64,000 bases of DNA from an uncultured Flavobacteriales bacterium (lineage in GTDB: Bacteria > Bacteroidota > Bacteroidia > Flavobacteriales_D > Parvicellaceae), in assembly GCA_938075455.1 (NCBI GenBank), contig CALJHN010000001.1:17352-81351 (forward strand), given 5' to 3'. The first letter of the stretch is position 1. The number at the start of each line of letters is the position of its first letter. Below the pieces are notes generated by a model that was given only the letters and a program-made list of their open reading frames with translations, had not been told where the DNA came from and ran no database searches. The position numbers and the translations under genes were made by a program. Shown piece after piece: positions 17,611 to 26,496 of the stretch.

Positions 17611-19680
17611 TCATAAAAGACCTTTATTCTTCCTTATAAACCATTCAACAAAAGGAAATATTAAGAGTAAAAGAAGCCATTTATAGTTAATAAGATCTTG
17701 CTGCTTTTGTTCGACATGAGTCTTGATTTTTAAATTATTATCATTCTTGAGCAACTCCACTAAGTTTTTAATTTCTGAAAACTGATAACTTCCTCCATTT
17801 TGATTAAGTAATGCTAATTTTTTTGGATTTGCTACAGTATTTAACTTTTCAATATTTGAAGGAATAATTGAAAATTTACCTTCTGATTTAAGAATTTCAT
17901 CTTCATTATTTAGGATTATTTTATAGTTATAATCTCCAATTGGCAATCCATTAAGTTTTAAATCGTAAAAATTATCTCTAGAAATTAAATTTTTGAAATA
18001 TTCTTTTCCGGACGAATCTTGGTAAGAAAACACAATATCTGCTCCAGAAACAACCTCCATTAATTCATTGTAATACTCTGTATATATGTAGAGAGATTTA
18101 TTCTCGAAACTATTCTTTGGTACTATAGAATTTAGTCTAGATTTTTTGTCTGTTCTCTTCAAATATTGAGTGATTTTTTTAATTAAATCTTTAAATATAT
18201 GGGAATTGTTATTAAGTCTATATTCGGCCATTTTCCATCTCCATATACCTTCACCAATTATTACTCCATGTTTGATATTTCTATTATTGAAAAAATAAAT
18301 TAATGGGTAAGGCATTTTTAAGTTATTTACAGACTGATAAAGTAAAATATTTGCACTAGAAACTAGATTGTAATCTATCGAAAATGGGACATAAAGAGGT
18401 GGATATTCAGAAATTATTTTTTGCCATTTCTCTCCAAATGCAAAAGACTTAAAATCTTCATTTAAATTGGCTCTTACATAATTAGCACCTTTAAAATTAT
18501 TTTGTTTTAGTCCTAAAAGAACATTTTCAGCAGTTTTAGATTTAATTTCTGAACCTGAAATAATTAAAGATGGTATCTCCAACTGTCTACTTTTCTCAAC
18601 AACATTCATTAAAGTTTTACTACTGGTTGGCTTGTAAAAAATTAATAAATCGAAGTCATTAATTTTACCATTAAAATCATCAATTTGAAAAGTGGCTACT
18701 TTTGATTTCAATTGGTCTTCTAATGCCCAATTAAGAGCTGCAATATCTGGATGTGAACCAGAACTTAATATTAATATCTTTTGTGAATAGTCAATTACTT
18801 CAATGAAAGTTTTTTTAGAATTATTCAATAAGTTTTTATCTGTTTTTTTAGAACTAATAACTACTTTATATTCCTTAATCCCTTTTTCATTTGCTTTGTT
18901 TATAAAAGTTACTTTATTGATTCCTTTATTAAAGGTTTTAAACTTTTTTTCTTGTACTTTTTCTTTCCCGGAAAATAATTGGACCTTAACATTTTTAAAA
19001 GAATTATTTGCGGCCATGGTGACTTCTACTGGAAAATCATTTCCCAAAAGAGCATATTTATTATTGTTGATAGATTTAATCTTTATATCGTCATATTGTA
19101 AAGTATCTCCAAGAAGAATTGTATTTACTGAAATTGAAGGAGAAATAGATAAATAAGGCAAATCCTTACCCATATTTACTACTCCATCCGATGCGATTAC
19201 TAAATCTGTTAAGTTAGTTCCATGGTATTTTAAGTTTATGAAACTATATAGTTGATCAAAATTAGTAGAATTGTCTTCAAAGGAAAAAAGTGTGTCTTTT
19301 AAAATTTTTTGTCCAAAAACACATGTTCTTAAATCATAAAACTCTTTCAACTCTTCAAATTGACTTTTAATTGAATCTTCATAAAAATTCATATAAAAAG
19401 TTGAATCTTCATTAGACAAAATACTTTTAGAATTATCTTGAGCAAGCAAAAGAATAGGTTTTTCTTCCACTGACTCTGATTTTATAATCTTAGGTCTTAA
19501 AAGAAAAATACTTAATAAAATAAAAGTAATCCATCTTAAAATAAATAAGATTAAAAGAGATTTTGAGGATAAATAATTCTGTTTTCTTTCCTTATTGTAA
19601 AGGAAAATAGTTAAGGCAAATCCAATTGCAATAGAAACAAAAAAAACGTAAATGGGGGAATCAAAAATTATTGTACTCAA
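17611..19680 (-). CDS. VWA-like membrane protein (BatA-related)
   Basis: 689 residues. Two N-terminal membrane segments (residues 5-25 and 42-62) are followed by a large extracytoplasmic region and a C-terminal segment WLLLLLIFPFVEWFI. The segment after helix 2 carries a MIDAS-like DNSKS (DxSxS) within a von Willebrand A-like domain, with VIASDGVVNMG. The middle resembles the glutamine-amidotransferase-like fold often found in such Bacteroidota proteins. Function is unknown; VWA proteins commonly assemble envelope or chaperone complexes. A second, differently built VWA protein lies at 26497. Confidence 0.7.
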   Translation of the reverse strand: MSTIIFDSPIYVFFVSIAIGFALTIFLYNKERKQNYLSSKSLLILFILRWITFILLSIFLLRPKIIKSESVEEKPILLLAQDNSKSILSNEDSTFYMNFYEDSIKSQFEELKEFYDLRTCVFGQKILKDTLFSFEDNSTNFDQLYSFINLKYHGTNLTDLVIASDGVVNMGKDLPYLSISPSISVNTILLGDTLQYDDIKIKSINNNKYALLGNDFPVEVTMAANNSFKNVKVQLFSGKEKVQEKKFKTFNKGINKVTFINKANEKGIKEYKVVISSKKTDKNLLNNSKKTFIEVIDYSQKILILSSGSHPDIAALNWALEDQLKSKVATFQIDDFNGKINDFDLLIFYKPTSSKTLMNVVEKSRQLEIPSLIISGSEIKSKTAENVLLGLKQNNFKGANYVRANLNEDFKSFAFGEKWQKIISEYPPLYVPFSIDYNLVSSANILLYQSVNNLKMPYPLIYFFNNRNIKHGVIIGEGIWRWKMAEYRLNNNSHIFKDLIKKITQYLKRTDKKSRLNSIVPKNSFENKSLYIYTEYYNELMEVVSGADIVFSYQDSSGKEYFKNLISRDNFYDLKLNGLPIGDYNYKIILNNEDEILKSEGKFSIIPSNIEKLNTVANPKKLALLNQNGGSYQFSEIKNLVELLKNDNNLKIKTHVEQKQQDLINYKWLLLLLIFPFVEWFIRKNKGLL

Positions 19681-19690
19681 CTATAATAAG

Positions 19691-20437
19691 TTAGGTTAAC
19701 ATGCCTCCATCAACATTCAAAGTCTGACCAGTTATATAAGCACTTAGATCACTTGCCAAGAAAACACAAGCGTTTGCAATATCTTCTGGTGCACCACCTC
19801 TTTTAAGTGGAATTGCATTTCTCCAAATATCTACAGTCTTCTCATCTAACTTAGCAGTCATTTCAGTTTCAATAAAACCTGGAGCAATTACGTTACTTCT
19901 AATATTTCTTGATCCTAACTCCAGAGCAATTGATTTGGAAAATCCAATAATTCCAGCTTTTGAAGCGGCATAGTTTGATTGTCCAGCATTTCCTTTTACT
20001 CCAACAACAGAACTCATATTAATAATAGAACCTTTTCGTTGTTTGAGCATTGATCTTTGCACAGCTTTGGTCATATTAAAAACAGACTTTAGATTAACAT
20101 CGATAACTTTATCAAAATCTTCTTCACTCATTCTCATTAATAAATTATCCTTAGTAATTCCAGCATTATTTACTAGAACATCTATAGAACCAAAATCTTC
20201 TAAAACATTTTCAACCAAATCTTGTGATTCTTTATGGTCAGCAGCGTTGCTTTGATAGCTTTTCACTTTTACTCCGTAATTACTTAACTCTTTTTCCAAA
20301 GAATTAGCAGATTCTACGGAAGAACTATATGTAAAAGCAACATTTGCTCCATGTTTGGCAAAAACCATAGCTATTCCTTTACCAATTCCTCTACTTCCCC
20401 CAGTTATAATTGCAGTTTTACCTTCTAATAATTTCAT
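19691..20437 (-). CDS. fabG: 3-oxoacyl-[acyl-carrier-protein] reductase FabG
   Basis: 248 residues from ATG 20437 (MKLLEGKTAIITGG). The longer in-frame ATG at 20458 lies inside the predicted minus-7 box and is rejected. Short-chain dehydrogenase with the TGGSRGIG NADP-binding loop, NNAG, catalytic Ser in NMSSVVG and YAASKAG (Tyr-Lys), plus the C-terminal ITGQTLNVDGGM. It catalyses the first reduction of fatty-acid elongation. It stands alone here, and a second SDR/KR lies in the lipid operon at 36832. Confidence 0.95.
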   Translation of the reverse strand: MKLLEGKTAIITGGSRGIGKGIAMVFAKHGANVAFTYSSSVESANSLEKELSNYGVKVKSYQSNAADHKESQDLVENVLEDFGSIDVLVNNAGITKDNLLMRMSEEDFDKVIDVNLKSVFNMTKAVQRSMLKQRKGSIINMSSVVGVKGNAGQSNYAASKAGIIGFSKSIALELGSRNIRSNVIAPGFIETEMTAKLDEKTVDIWRNAIPLKRGGAPEDIANACVFLASDLSAYITGQTLNVDGGMLT

Positions 20438-20455
20438 TTTTTTATTCTGTATATT

Positions 20456-20463
20456 CAAATATA
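20456..20463 (-). promoter_or_regulatory. Minus-7 box of fabG
   Basis: TATATTTG on the minus strand is a perfect TAnnTTTG box, 18 bp upstream of the fabG ATG at 20437. It overlaps the alternative ATG at 20458, which argues against that start. Confidence 0.5.
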
Positions 20464-20604
20464 CACATTCTAATTTCTTACAAATAAGGTATTTAAAATT
20501 TATATTGATTTTATTCTAATTGTAAGAATCATATTTTTTATGTAGAATCTACACTTTTAAAATCATTAATTTAAAATGCAACTTTTTTAATTGTTTATTA
20601 GTGT

Positions 20605-20612
20605 TATTTTTG
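20605..20612 (+). promoter_or_regulatory. Minus-7 box of the E1 dehydrogenase gene
   Basis: TATTTTTG is a perfect TAnnTTTG match, 20 bp before the preferred ATG at 20633. The alternative in-frame ATG at 20591 would lie upstream of the transcription start and is therefore unlikely. Confidence 0.45.
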
Positions 20613-20632
20613 TAGAAATTCTAAAAATCTTA

Positions 20633-23062
20633 ATGTCGAATAATACTACCATTAACAGTATAGATTTAAATAAAGAACAGTTTATAAGTCAAGTCCTAAA
20701 CGACTATCGTGTAATTTGTATGAGTAGAGAGGCCTCTTTACTTGGAAGAAAAGAAGTTCTAACTGGAAAGGCAAAATTTGGTATTTTTGGTGATGGAAAA
20801 GAATTAGCACAACTTGTAATGTCCAAATTCTTCAATAAAGGAGATTTTAGATCTGGTTACTACAGAGATCAAACATTCATGATGGCAATTGGAGAGCTTA
20901 GTGTTCAGGAATTTTTTGCAGGTCTTTATGCTCATACAGATTTGGAAAAAGAACCCAATTCTGCTGGTAGACAAATGGGTGGACATTTTTCTACAAAATC
21001 AGTTGATAAAGATGGGAATTGGCTTAATTTAGTAGACAAAAAAAATACTTCTTCTGATATTTCTTGTACTGGTGCACAAATGCCTCGTCTTGTAGGATTA
21101 GGATTAGCTTCTAAGATTTACAGACAAAATAAAGAATTAAAGGATTTTAAGAAATTTTCTAATAACGGTAATGAAGTTGCGTTCGGAACCATAGGAGACG
21201 CTAGTACTTCTGAAGGAGTATTTTGGGAATCCATGAATGCAGCATGTGTCTTAGAAATTCCCTTAGTTATGTCTGTTTGGGATGACGGATATGGAATTTC
21301 AGTAGAAAAAAAATACCAAACTACCAAAGAAAGTATTTCTACAGCTTTATCTGGATTTGAAATTAAAGACCAATCTAACGGTTTGAAAATTTTCAAATGC
21401 AAAGGATGGAATTATACTGAACTATACAGTACCTACCAAGAAGCTGTTAATTTTTCAAGAGAACAACATAAGCCCTCTTTGGTACATGTTGAAGAAATCA
21501 CTCAACCACAAGGACATTCAACTTCCGGATCACATGAAAGATACAAGTCTAGTGAAAGATTAGCATGGGAAAAAAAATACGACTGTATAGTCCAATTTAA
21601 AAAATGGATTCTTAGCAACGAAAATGCAACTGGAAAGCCTATTTGTAGGTTAGAAGTTTTAGAAAAAATAGAAATAGATAGTAAAAACGAAGTGAAAAAA
21701 CTCTCTAAGATAGCTTGGACTGAGTTTTTAAATCCAATTAAAAAAAGCTTAAATGAATGTTCTTTACATCTTAAAAATATTGCAAGTAAAAGTTCTAAAA
21801 AATCAGAAATACTTAAAATATTAAATGACTTAGAAAAAATTAGGGAACCTATTAAAAAAGATGTTTTTTCAAGTTTTAGAAATGCATTATTAATTACTAG
21901 AGGTGAGAAATTCAACGAAAAAATAGCTGCTATTAAGTGGTATAAAGATCAAAAAAAGGATGAGTTTGATAATTACAATTCTAATTTATACACTGAAACC
22001 AATTATTCTGCTCTAAAGGTTAATAAAGAAGATGTAGTATTTTCTAAAAATAAAGTAGATGGAAGGGTAATTTTAAAAAATAATTTTCAAAAACTTTTTA
22101 GCCAATTTCCTGAGCTTTTAACTTTTGGAGAAGATACCGGAATTATAGGAGGAGTTAACCAAGTAATGGAGGGAATGCAAGAGGAATTTGGTGAGCTTAG
22201 AGTTTTTGATACTGGAATAAGAGAAACTACAATCATAGGGCAAGGAATAGGATTGGCTTTAAGAGGACTAAGACCAATTGCAGAAATACAATATTTAGAT
22301 TATCTACTCTATTGTATTCAAATTATGAGTGATGATTTAGCAACATTGGCTTACAGAACAAAAGGGACCCAAAAGTGTCCTCTTATAGTAAGAACAAGAG
22401 GCCACAGACTAGAAGGAATATGGCATGCTGGATCTCCTTTAGGAGGAATCATTAATTTGTTAAGAGGAATCATAGTTTGTGTACCTCGAAATATGGTAAA
22501 AGCAGCTGGGTTTTACAATACTTTAATAAAATCAGATGATCCAGCATTAGTCATTGAATGTTTGAATGCCTATAGGATTAAAGAAAATGAACCGGAAAAC
22601 TATGGAGAGTTTACAACACCTATTGGAATTCCTGAAATTGTTTCGGAAGGAAAGGACATTACAGTAGTTAGTTATGGTTCCACTTTTAATATTTGTCAAC
22701 AAGCTGTAAAAGAATTAAACATCTACAACATATCATGTGAACTAATTGATATACAGACACTTATTCCTTTTGATGTGAATAATTTGATTAGCAAATCTTT
22801 GGAAAAAACTAATAAAATTATTTTTATTGATGAAGATGTTCCTGGTGGAGCAACTGCTTTTATGTTAGACCAAGTTATTAATAAACAAAAAGGATATTTC
22901 CATTTAGATTCTCAACCAGTAACATTAACAGCGAAGGATCATAGACCAGCCTATGGAACTGATGGTGATTATTTTTCAAAACCTAGTTTAAATGATATTA
23001 CAGAAGCCATATACAACATAATGCATGAGAGTGATCCCAATTTGTATCCAAGTATTTTCTAA
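20633..23062 (+). CDS. Fused 2-oxoacid dehydrogenase E1 (alpha and beta subunits)
   Basis: 809 residues from ATG 20633. The N-terminal half (about 1-450) is an E1-alpha with the thiamine-diphosphate segment GDASTSEGVF and a downstream WDDGYGIS in place of the usual NN. The C-terminal half (about 460-809) is an E1-beta with TFGEDTG, FDTGIRETTIIGQGIGLALRG and EDVPGGAT. Fused E1 subunits of this kind in Bacteroidota are usually assigned to the branched-chain 2-oxoisovalerate dehydrogenase complex; substrate is not certain. No E2 or E3 gene is adjacent. A secreted subtilase follows 5 bp downstream. Confidence 0.88.
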   Translation: MSNNTTINSIDLNKEQFISQVLNDYRVICMSREASLLGRKEVLTGKAKFGIFGDGKELAQLVMSKFFNKGDFRSGYYRDQTFMMAIGELSVQEFFAGLYAHTDLEKEPNSAGRQMGGHFSTKSVDKDGNWLNLVDKKNTSSDISCTGAQMPRLVGLGLASKIYRQNKELKDFKKFSNNGNEVAFGTIGDASTSEGVFWESMNAACVLEIPLVMSVWDDGYGISVEKKYQTTKESISTALSGFEIKDQSNGLKIFKCKGWNYTELYSTYQEAVNFSREQHKPSLVHVEEITQPQGHSTSGSHERYKSSERLAWEKKYDCIVQFKKWILSNENATGKPICRLEVLEKIEIDSKNEVKKLSKIAWTEFLNPIKKSLNECSLHLKNIASKSSKKSEILKILNDLEKIREPIKKDVFSSFRNALLITRGEKFNEKIAAIKWYKDQKKDEFDNYNSNLYTETNYSALKVNKEDVVFSKNKVDGRVILKNNFQKLFSQFPELLTFGEDTGIIGGVNQVMEGMQEEFGELRVFDTGIRETTIIGQGIGLALRGLRPIAEIQYLDYLLYCIQIMSDDLATLAYRTKGTQKCPLIVRTRGHRLEGIWHAGSPLGGIINLLRGIIVCVPRNMVKAAGFYNTLIKSDDPALVIECLNAYRIKENEPENYGEFTTPIGIPEIVSEGKDITVVSYGSTFNICQQAVKELNIYNISCELIDIQTLIPFDVNNLISKSLEKTNKIIFIDEDVPGGATAFMLDQVINKQKGYFHLDSQPVTLTAKDHRPAYGTDGDYFSKPSLNDITEAIYNIMHESDPNLYPSIF

Positions 23063-23067
23063 CGTTT

Positions 23068-25677
23068 ATGAAAAAAATTATATTTTTTTTCACATTAATA
23101 ATTTTTTCATTAAACGCTTATAATCAAGAAATAGGATTTAAAGAAATAGATAATTGGATTAAAAATAACCCTGGAGAGCTGGTCCCTATTCGTATTGAAT
23201 TCAATGATAATATAGATTGTTACATGCTAAATCAGGAATTTAAAGAACAAAAAATTCCAGTAAATCAACGTCCAAGAATTGTCAATAGGCTTTTAAAAGA
23301 GCAAGCTATTAAGTCCCAAGAATTTGTATTAGATTTCTTAAAAAAACAAACTCCATCAACTAACTATTATCATTCATTTTGGATTGTAAATATTATTGTT
23401 GCTCAATTAGATCCTGTGACAATTGAAAAACTAACTCATTTTTCTAATATTGCCTCTATAAAAATTGAAAACAACCGATTAATAGCGCATGATGATTTTG
23501 AGGTTTCAGTGGATAATAATAGAACTCCAAATGGGGTTGAAAATGGTTTAATTGCAATTAACGCTCCTGCCATGTGGGCACTTGGCTATACTGGAAGAGG
23601 AAGATTAGCTTACAATTATGACACAGGAGTATGGCCTAATCACCCAGCATTTAGCAATAGATTTATAGGAAAGAGATTTCCAATGCAACAAAGCTGGATT
23701 GGTTATTTTAATTCATTTCCTAATGGTTCTATTCAAAATCATGGAACACATACTTTGGGAACTATTGCAGGACTAGTAGAGACAACAAACGACACAATAG
23801 GTGTTGCTTTTGGTTCTTATTGGATAGCAAATGATTTTGTTACCTCAACTGTACAAGCACTACCTCCTATTGTTAATATGATAGAGGCTTTTCAATGGGC
23901 ATTAAATCCAGACAATGACACTTCAACAACTGAGGATATTCCAGATGTAATAAATAATAGTTGGCGATGGTATGATGGAAATGACACCACTCACTGTCAA
24001 GGTTTTGTTGTAAATCTTATGAATGCTATTGAAGCAGCTGGAATTGCAAATGTTTTTTCCGGAGGAAATTCAGGTCCAAATAATTCAAGTGTAAATTCTC
24101 CACAAAGAATAAACACTTCGGAAGTTAATACATTCTGTGTTGGAAGTGTTAATGGAAATATTTCTTTTCCATACCCAATATCAAATTTTTCTACTAGAGG
24201 TCCTAGTCAGTGTTCTGATTCTGGTTCATTAACTATTCATCCTGAAGTTGTAGCACCAGGTCAAAATGTAAGATCAGCATGGGAACAAAATAATTTTAAT
24301 ACTATTTCTGGCACTAGTATGGCTGCTCCTCATGTTTCGGGAGCCATTTTACTACTAAAAGAAGCCTTTCCTTTTCTTTCTGGAGAGGAACTTCTTTGGG
24401 CACTTTATTTATCTGCTGTAGATTTAGGTACACCTGGTGAAGACAATATTTATGGAATGGGGATGATAGATGTTTATGCAGCATTTCAACATTTAAGTCA
24501 AATTCATAATCCAGTTGACCCTTCAAATCTGATTTATGATATTCATCTTGATTCTCTTACTATACCTAATTTTAAAGAAAATACCTGTGAAGATACATTT
24601 AACCCAACAGTATATTTTAAAAACTTAGGAGACTTTCCAATAACCAATATAGATTTTATATTAAAAATTAATGGGGATACTATTCTAAACAGCATTTGGT
24701 CAGGAAATTTAATTCCAAATTCTAGTAACAGCTTTACTCTTCCAGTTTTAAGTGGGTTAAATTCTGGTAAAAATGAAATACAGGTATTGGCTAATCTAGG
24801 AAACTCTCTTAATGAATATGATTACTTTAATAATAGTACCATCCTAAGATTTTCAATTATAAAGGAAATAACTTCACTTCCATTTATAGAGGATTTCGAA
24901 AATGGGATTAATGAATTGAATTGGATTATTGAAAATACAGACCTCGATGAAACATGGGGAATTGATTCAACCAGTGGCTTACAATGGAGCTATCAATCAG
25001 CTTGCATTAAGCTTTTTTCTTACGCACCTAGAAACAATCAAAAAGATGGTCTTATAACTCCTAAAATAAGTCTTTCTACATCAAATGATTTATTTTTAAC
25101 ATTTGATATAGCATATCAAAAAAGAAATGCTTCTGGTGTTTTGAATGACACCCTTAAATTGTTTATCTCAAATAATTGTGGATTATCTTACGATTATTTG
25201 GTTTATGAAAAGTACGGTAATGATCTTAGTACTTTTGATACATCTTCTTTTGATTTTGTTCCAGAATATTTTACTCACTGGAGAAACGACACTGTTAATC
25301 TATCTGGTTTTTCAAACGAAGACGTTTTAGTTAAATTTGAAACAACTAACAGAGCTGGAAACAATTTATATTTAGATAATATTAAAATTTTTGAAGGTTT
25401 AAATGCTCCTCTTTCAATATCCAAAACTGATTTATTAGACTTTGAACTTTATCCAAATCCAACTGGATCAAATATTTATATATTTTTTAAGGATTTTAAT
25501 ACTAAAGATTCATATGTAACAATTTACAACACTTTAGGTGAAGTTATGTTATGCTCAAAGTTAGATGGCTACCAGACATTACTACCAACCAAAAAATTAA
25601 GTTCTGGAGTTTATATTGTACAACTTTTTCAAAGCGGTAAATGCTCAACAAAATCCTTTATAAAGAAAAAGGAATAA
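23068..25677 (+). CDS. Secreted S8 subtilisin-like protease with T9SS sorting domain
   Basis: 869 residues. A Sec signal peptide (residues 1-19, ending NAYNQ) is followed by an inhibitor-like propeptide (about 20-150). The S8 domain (about 170-480) has all three catalytic residues: Asp in NYDTGVWPNHP, His in NHGTHTLGTIAG and Ser in GTSMAAPHVSGA. C-terminal to it are beta-rich CARDB- and jelly-roll-like regions. The last 75 residues form a type A sorting domain starting LYPNPTGSN and ending in basic residues, directing export through the type IX system. Likely a surface-bound or released protein-degrading enzyme. Confidence 0.92.
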   Translation: MKKIIFFFTLIIFSLNAYNQEIGFKEIDNWIKNNPGELVPIRIEFNDNIDCYMLNQEFKEQKIPVNQRPRIVNRLLKEQAIKSQEFVLDFLKKQTPSTNYYHSFWIVNIIVAQLDPVTIEKLTHFSNIASIKIENNRLIAHDDFEVSVDNNRTPNGVENGLIAINAPAMWALGYTGRGRLAYNYDTGVWPNHPAFSNRFIGKRFPMQQSWIGYFNSFPNGSIQNHGTHTLGTIAGLVETTNDTIGVAFGSYWIANDFVTSTVQALPPIVNMIEAFQWALNPDNDTSTTEDIPDVINNSWRWYDGNDTTHCQGFVVNLMNAIEAAGIANVFSGGNSGPNNSSVNSPQRINTSEVNTFCVGSVNGNISFPYPISNFSTRGPSQCSDSGSLTIHPEVVAPGQNVRSAWEQNNFNTISGTSMAAPHVSGAILLLKEAFPFLSGEELLWALYLSAVDLGTPGEDNIYGMGMIDVYAAFQHLSQIHNPVDPSNLIYDIHLDSLTIPNFKENTCEDTFNPTVYFKNLGDFPITNIDFILKINGDTILNSIWSGNLIPNSSNSFTLPVLSGLNSGKNEIQVLANLGNSLNEYDYFNNSTILRFSIIKEITSLPFIEDFENGINELNWIIENTDLDETWGIDSTSGLQWSYQSACIKLFSYAPRNNQKDGLITPKISLSTSNDLFLTFDIAYQKRNASGVLNDTLKLFISNNCGLSYDYLVYEKYGNDLSTFDTSSFDFVPEYFTHWRNDTVNLSGFSNEDVLVKFETTNRAGNNLYLDNIKIFEGLNAPLSISKTDLLDFELYPNPTGSNIYIFFKDFNTKDSYVTIYNTLGEVMLCSKLDGYQTLLPTKKLSSGVYIVQLFQSGKCSTKSFIKKKE

Positions 25678-25697
25678 TTTTTTTATGGTCTCTTTTT

Positions 25698-26465
25698 ATG
25701 AAAAAAGAAAATAAAGAAAAACTTGATTATTTTGTAGAAAAGTACAATAAATCCACTTTTATTGAATCCGACCCAATAGGACTTGTTCATAGATTTTCAG
25801 ATCAAAAAGATATTGAGATATTTGGATTAATAATAGCTACCCTAGCTTGGGGAAATAGAAAGTCAATTATTAAAAGTGGTGAAAAACTTTTAAAAATAAT
25901 GAACAATGACCCTTTTAACTTCATAATAAATTTTAATGAAAATGAATTGAATTTATTAAATGACTTTAAGCATAGAACATTTAATGCTTTTGATTTACAA
26001 TTTTTTATTTTAAGACTTCAAAAAATATACAAAAGATTTAGTTCTTTAGAAGAATTATTTGCTCCGGATTTCAAAAAAAACAATAATTCATTTGAAGCAA
26101 TTGTAAATTTTAGAAAAGAATTTATGGGTAAACATTATGAAATTAGAACTAAAAAACATGTTGCAAATCCTACTAAAGGGTCTGCAGCTAAAAGAATAAA
26201 TATGTTTTTAAGATGGATGGTTAGAAAAGATAATAAAGGAGTGGATTTTGGAATTTGGGATAAAATAAGCCCATCAAAGCTATCCTGTCCATTAGATATA
26301 CATAGTGGAAGGTCTGCAAGAGCATTTAATCTTTTGAAAAGAGAACAAAATGATTGGAAGGCAGTCGAAGAACTAGATATTTCATTGAGAAAATTGGACT
26401 ATAAAGACCCAGTAAAATATGATTTTGCACTTTTCGGAATGGGAATTGAATCCAAAGAGTTTTAA
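25698..26465 (+). CDS. TIGR02757 (DUF2400) family protein
   Basis: 255 residues from ATG 25698 (MKKENKEKLDYFVEKY). An upstream in-frame ATG at 25641 lies inside the subtilase coding region and would add unrelated residues. Conserved family features: DPIGLVHRFSDQKDIEIFG, TLAWGNRKSI, AAKRINMFLRWMVRK and the C-terminal DYKDPVKYDFALFGMG. The family resembles helix-hairpin-helix DNA glycosylases of the EndoIII superfamily, but no catalytic role is established. The gene is 20 bp downstream of the subtilase stop. Confidence 0.88.
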   Translation: MKKENKEKLDYFVEKYNKSTFIESDPIGLVHRFSDQKDIEIFGLIIATLAWGNRKSIIKSGEKLLKIMNNDPFNFIINFNENELNLLNDFKHRTFNAFDLQFFILRLQKIYKRFSSLEELFAPDFKKNNNSFEAIVNFRKEFMGKHYEIRTKKHVANPTKGSAAKRINMFLRWMVRKDNKGVDFGIWDKISPSKLSCPLDIHSGRSARAFNLLKREQNDWKAVEELDISLRKLDYKDPVKYDFALFGMGIESKEF

Positions 26466-26496
26466 ATCAAATTATATTAACTAACTTCGTGCTTTA

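Noticed and set aside
20591..20633. E1 dehydrogenase start at 20591
   Set aside because: The ATG lies upstream of a perfect minus-7 box (20605-20612), and the resulting N terminus is hydrophobic and unlike E1 proteins.
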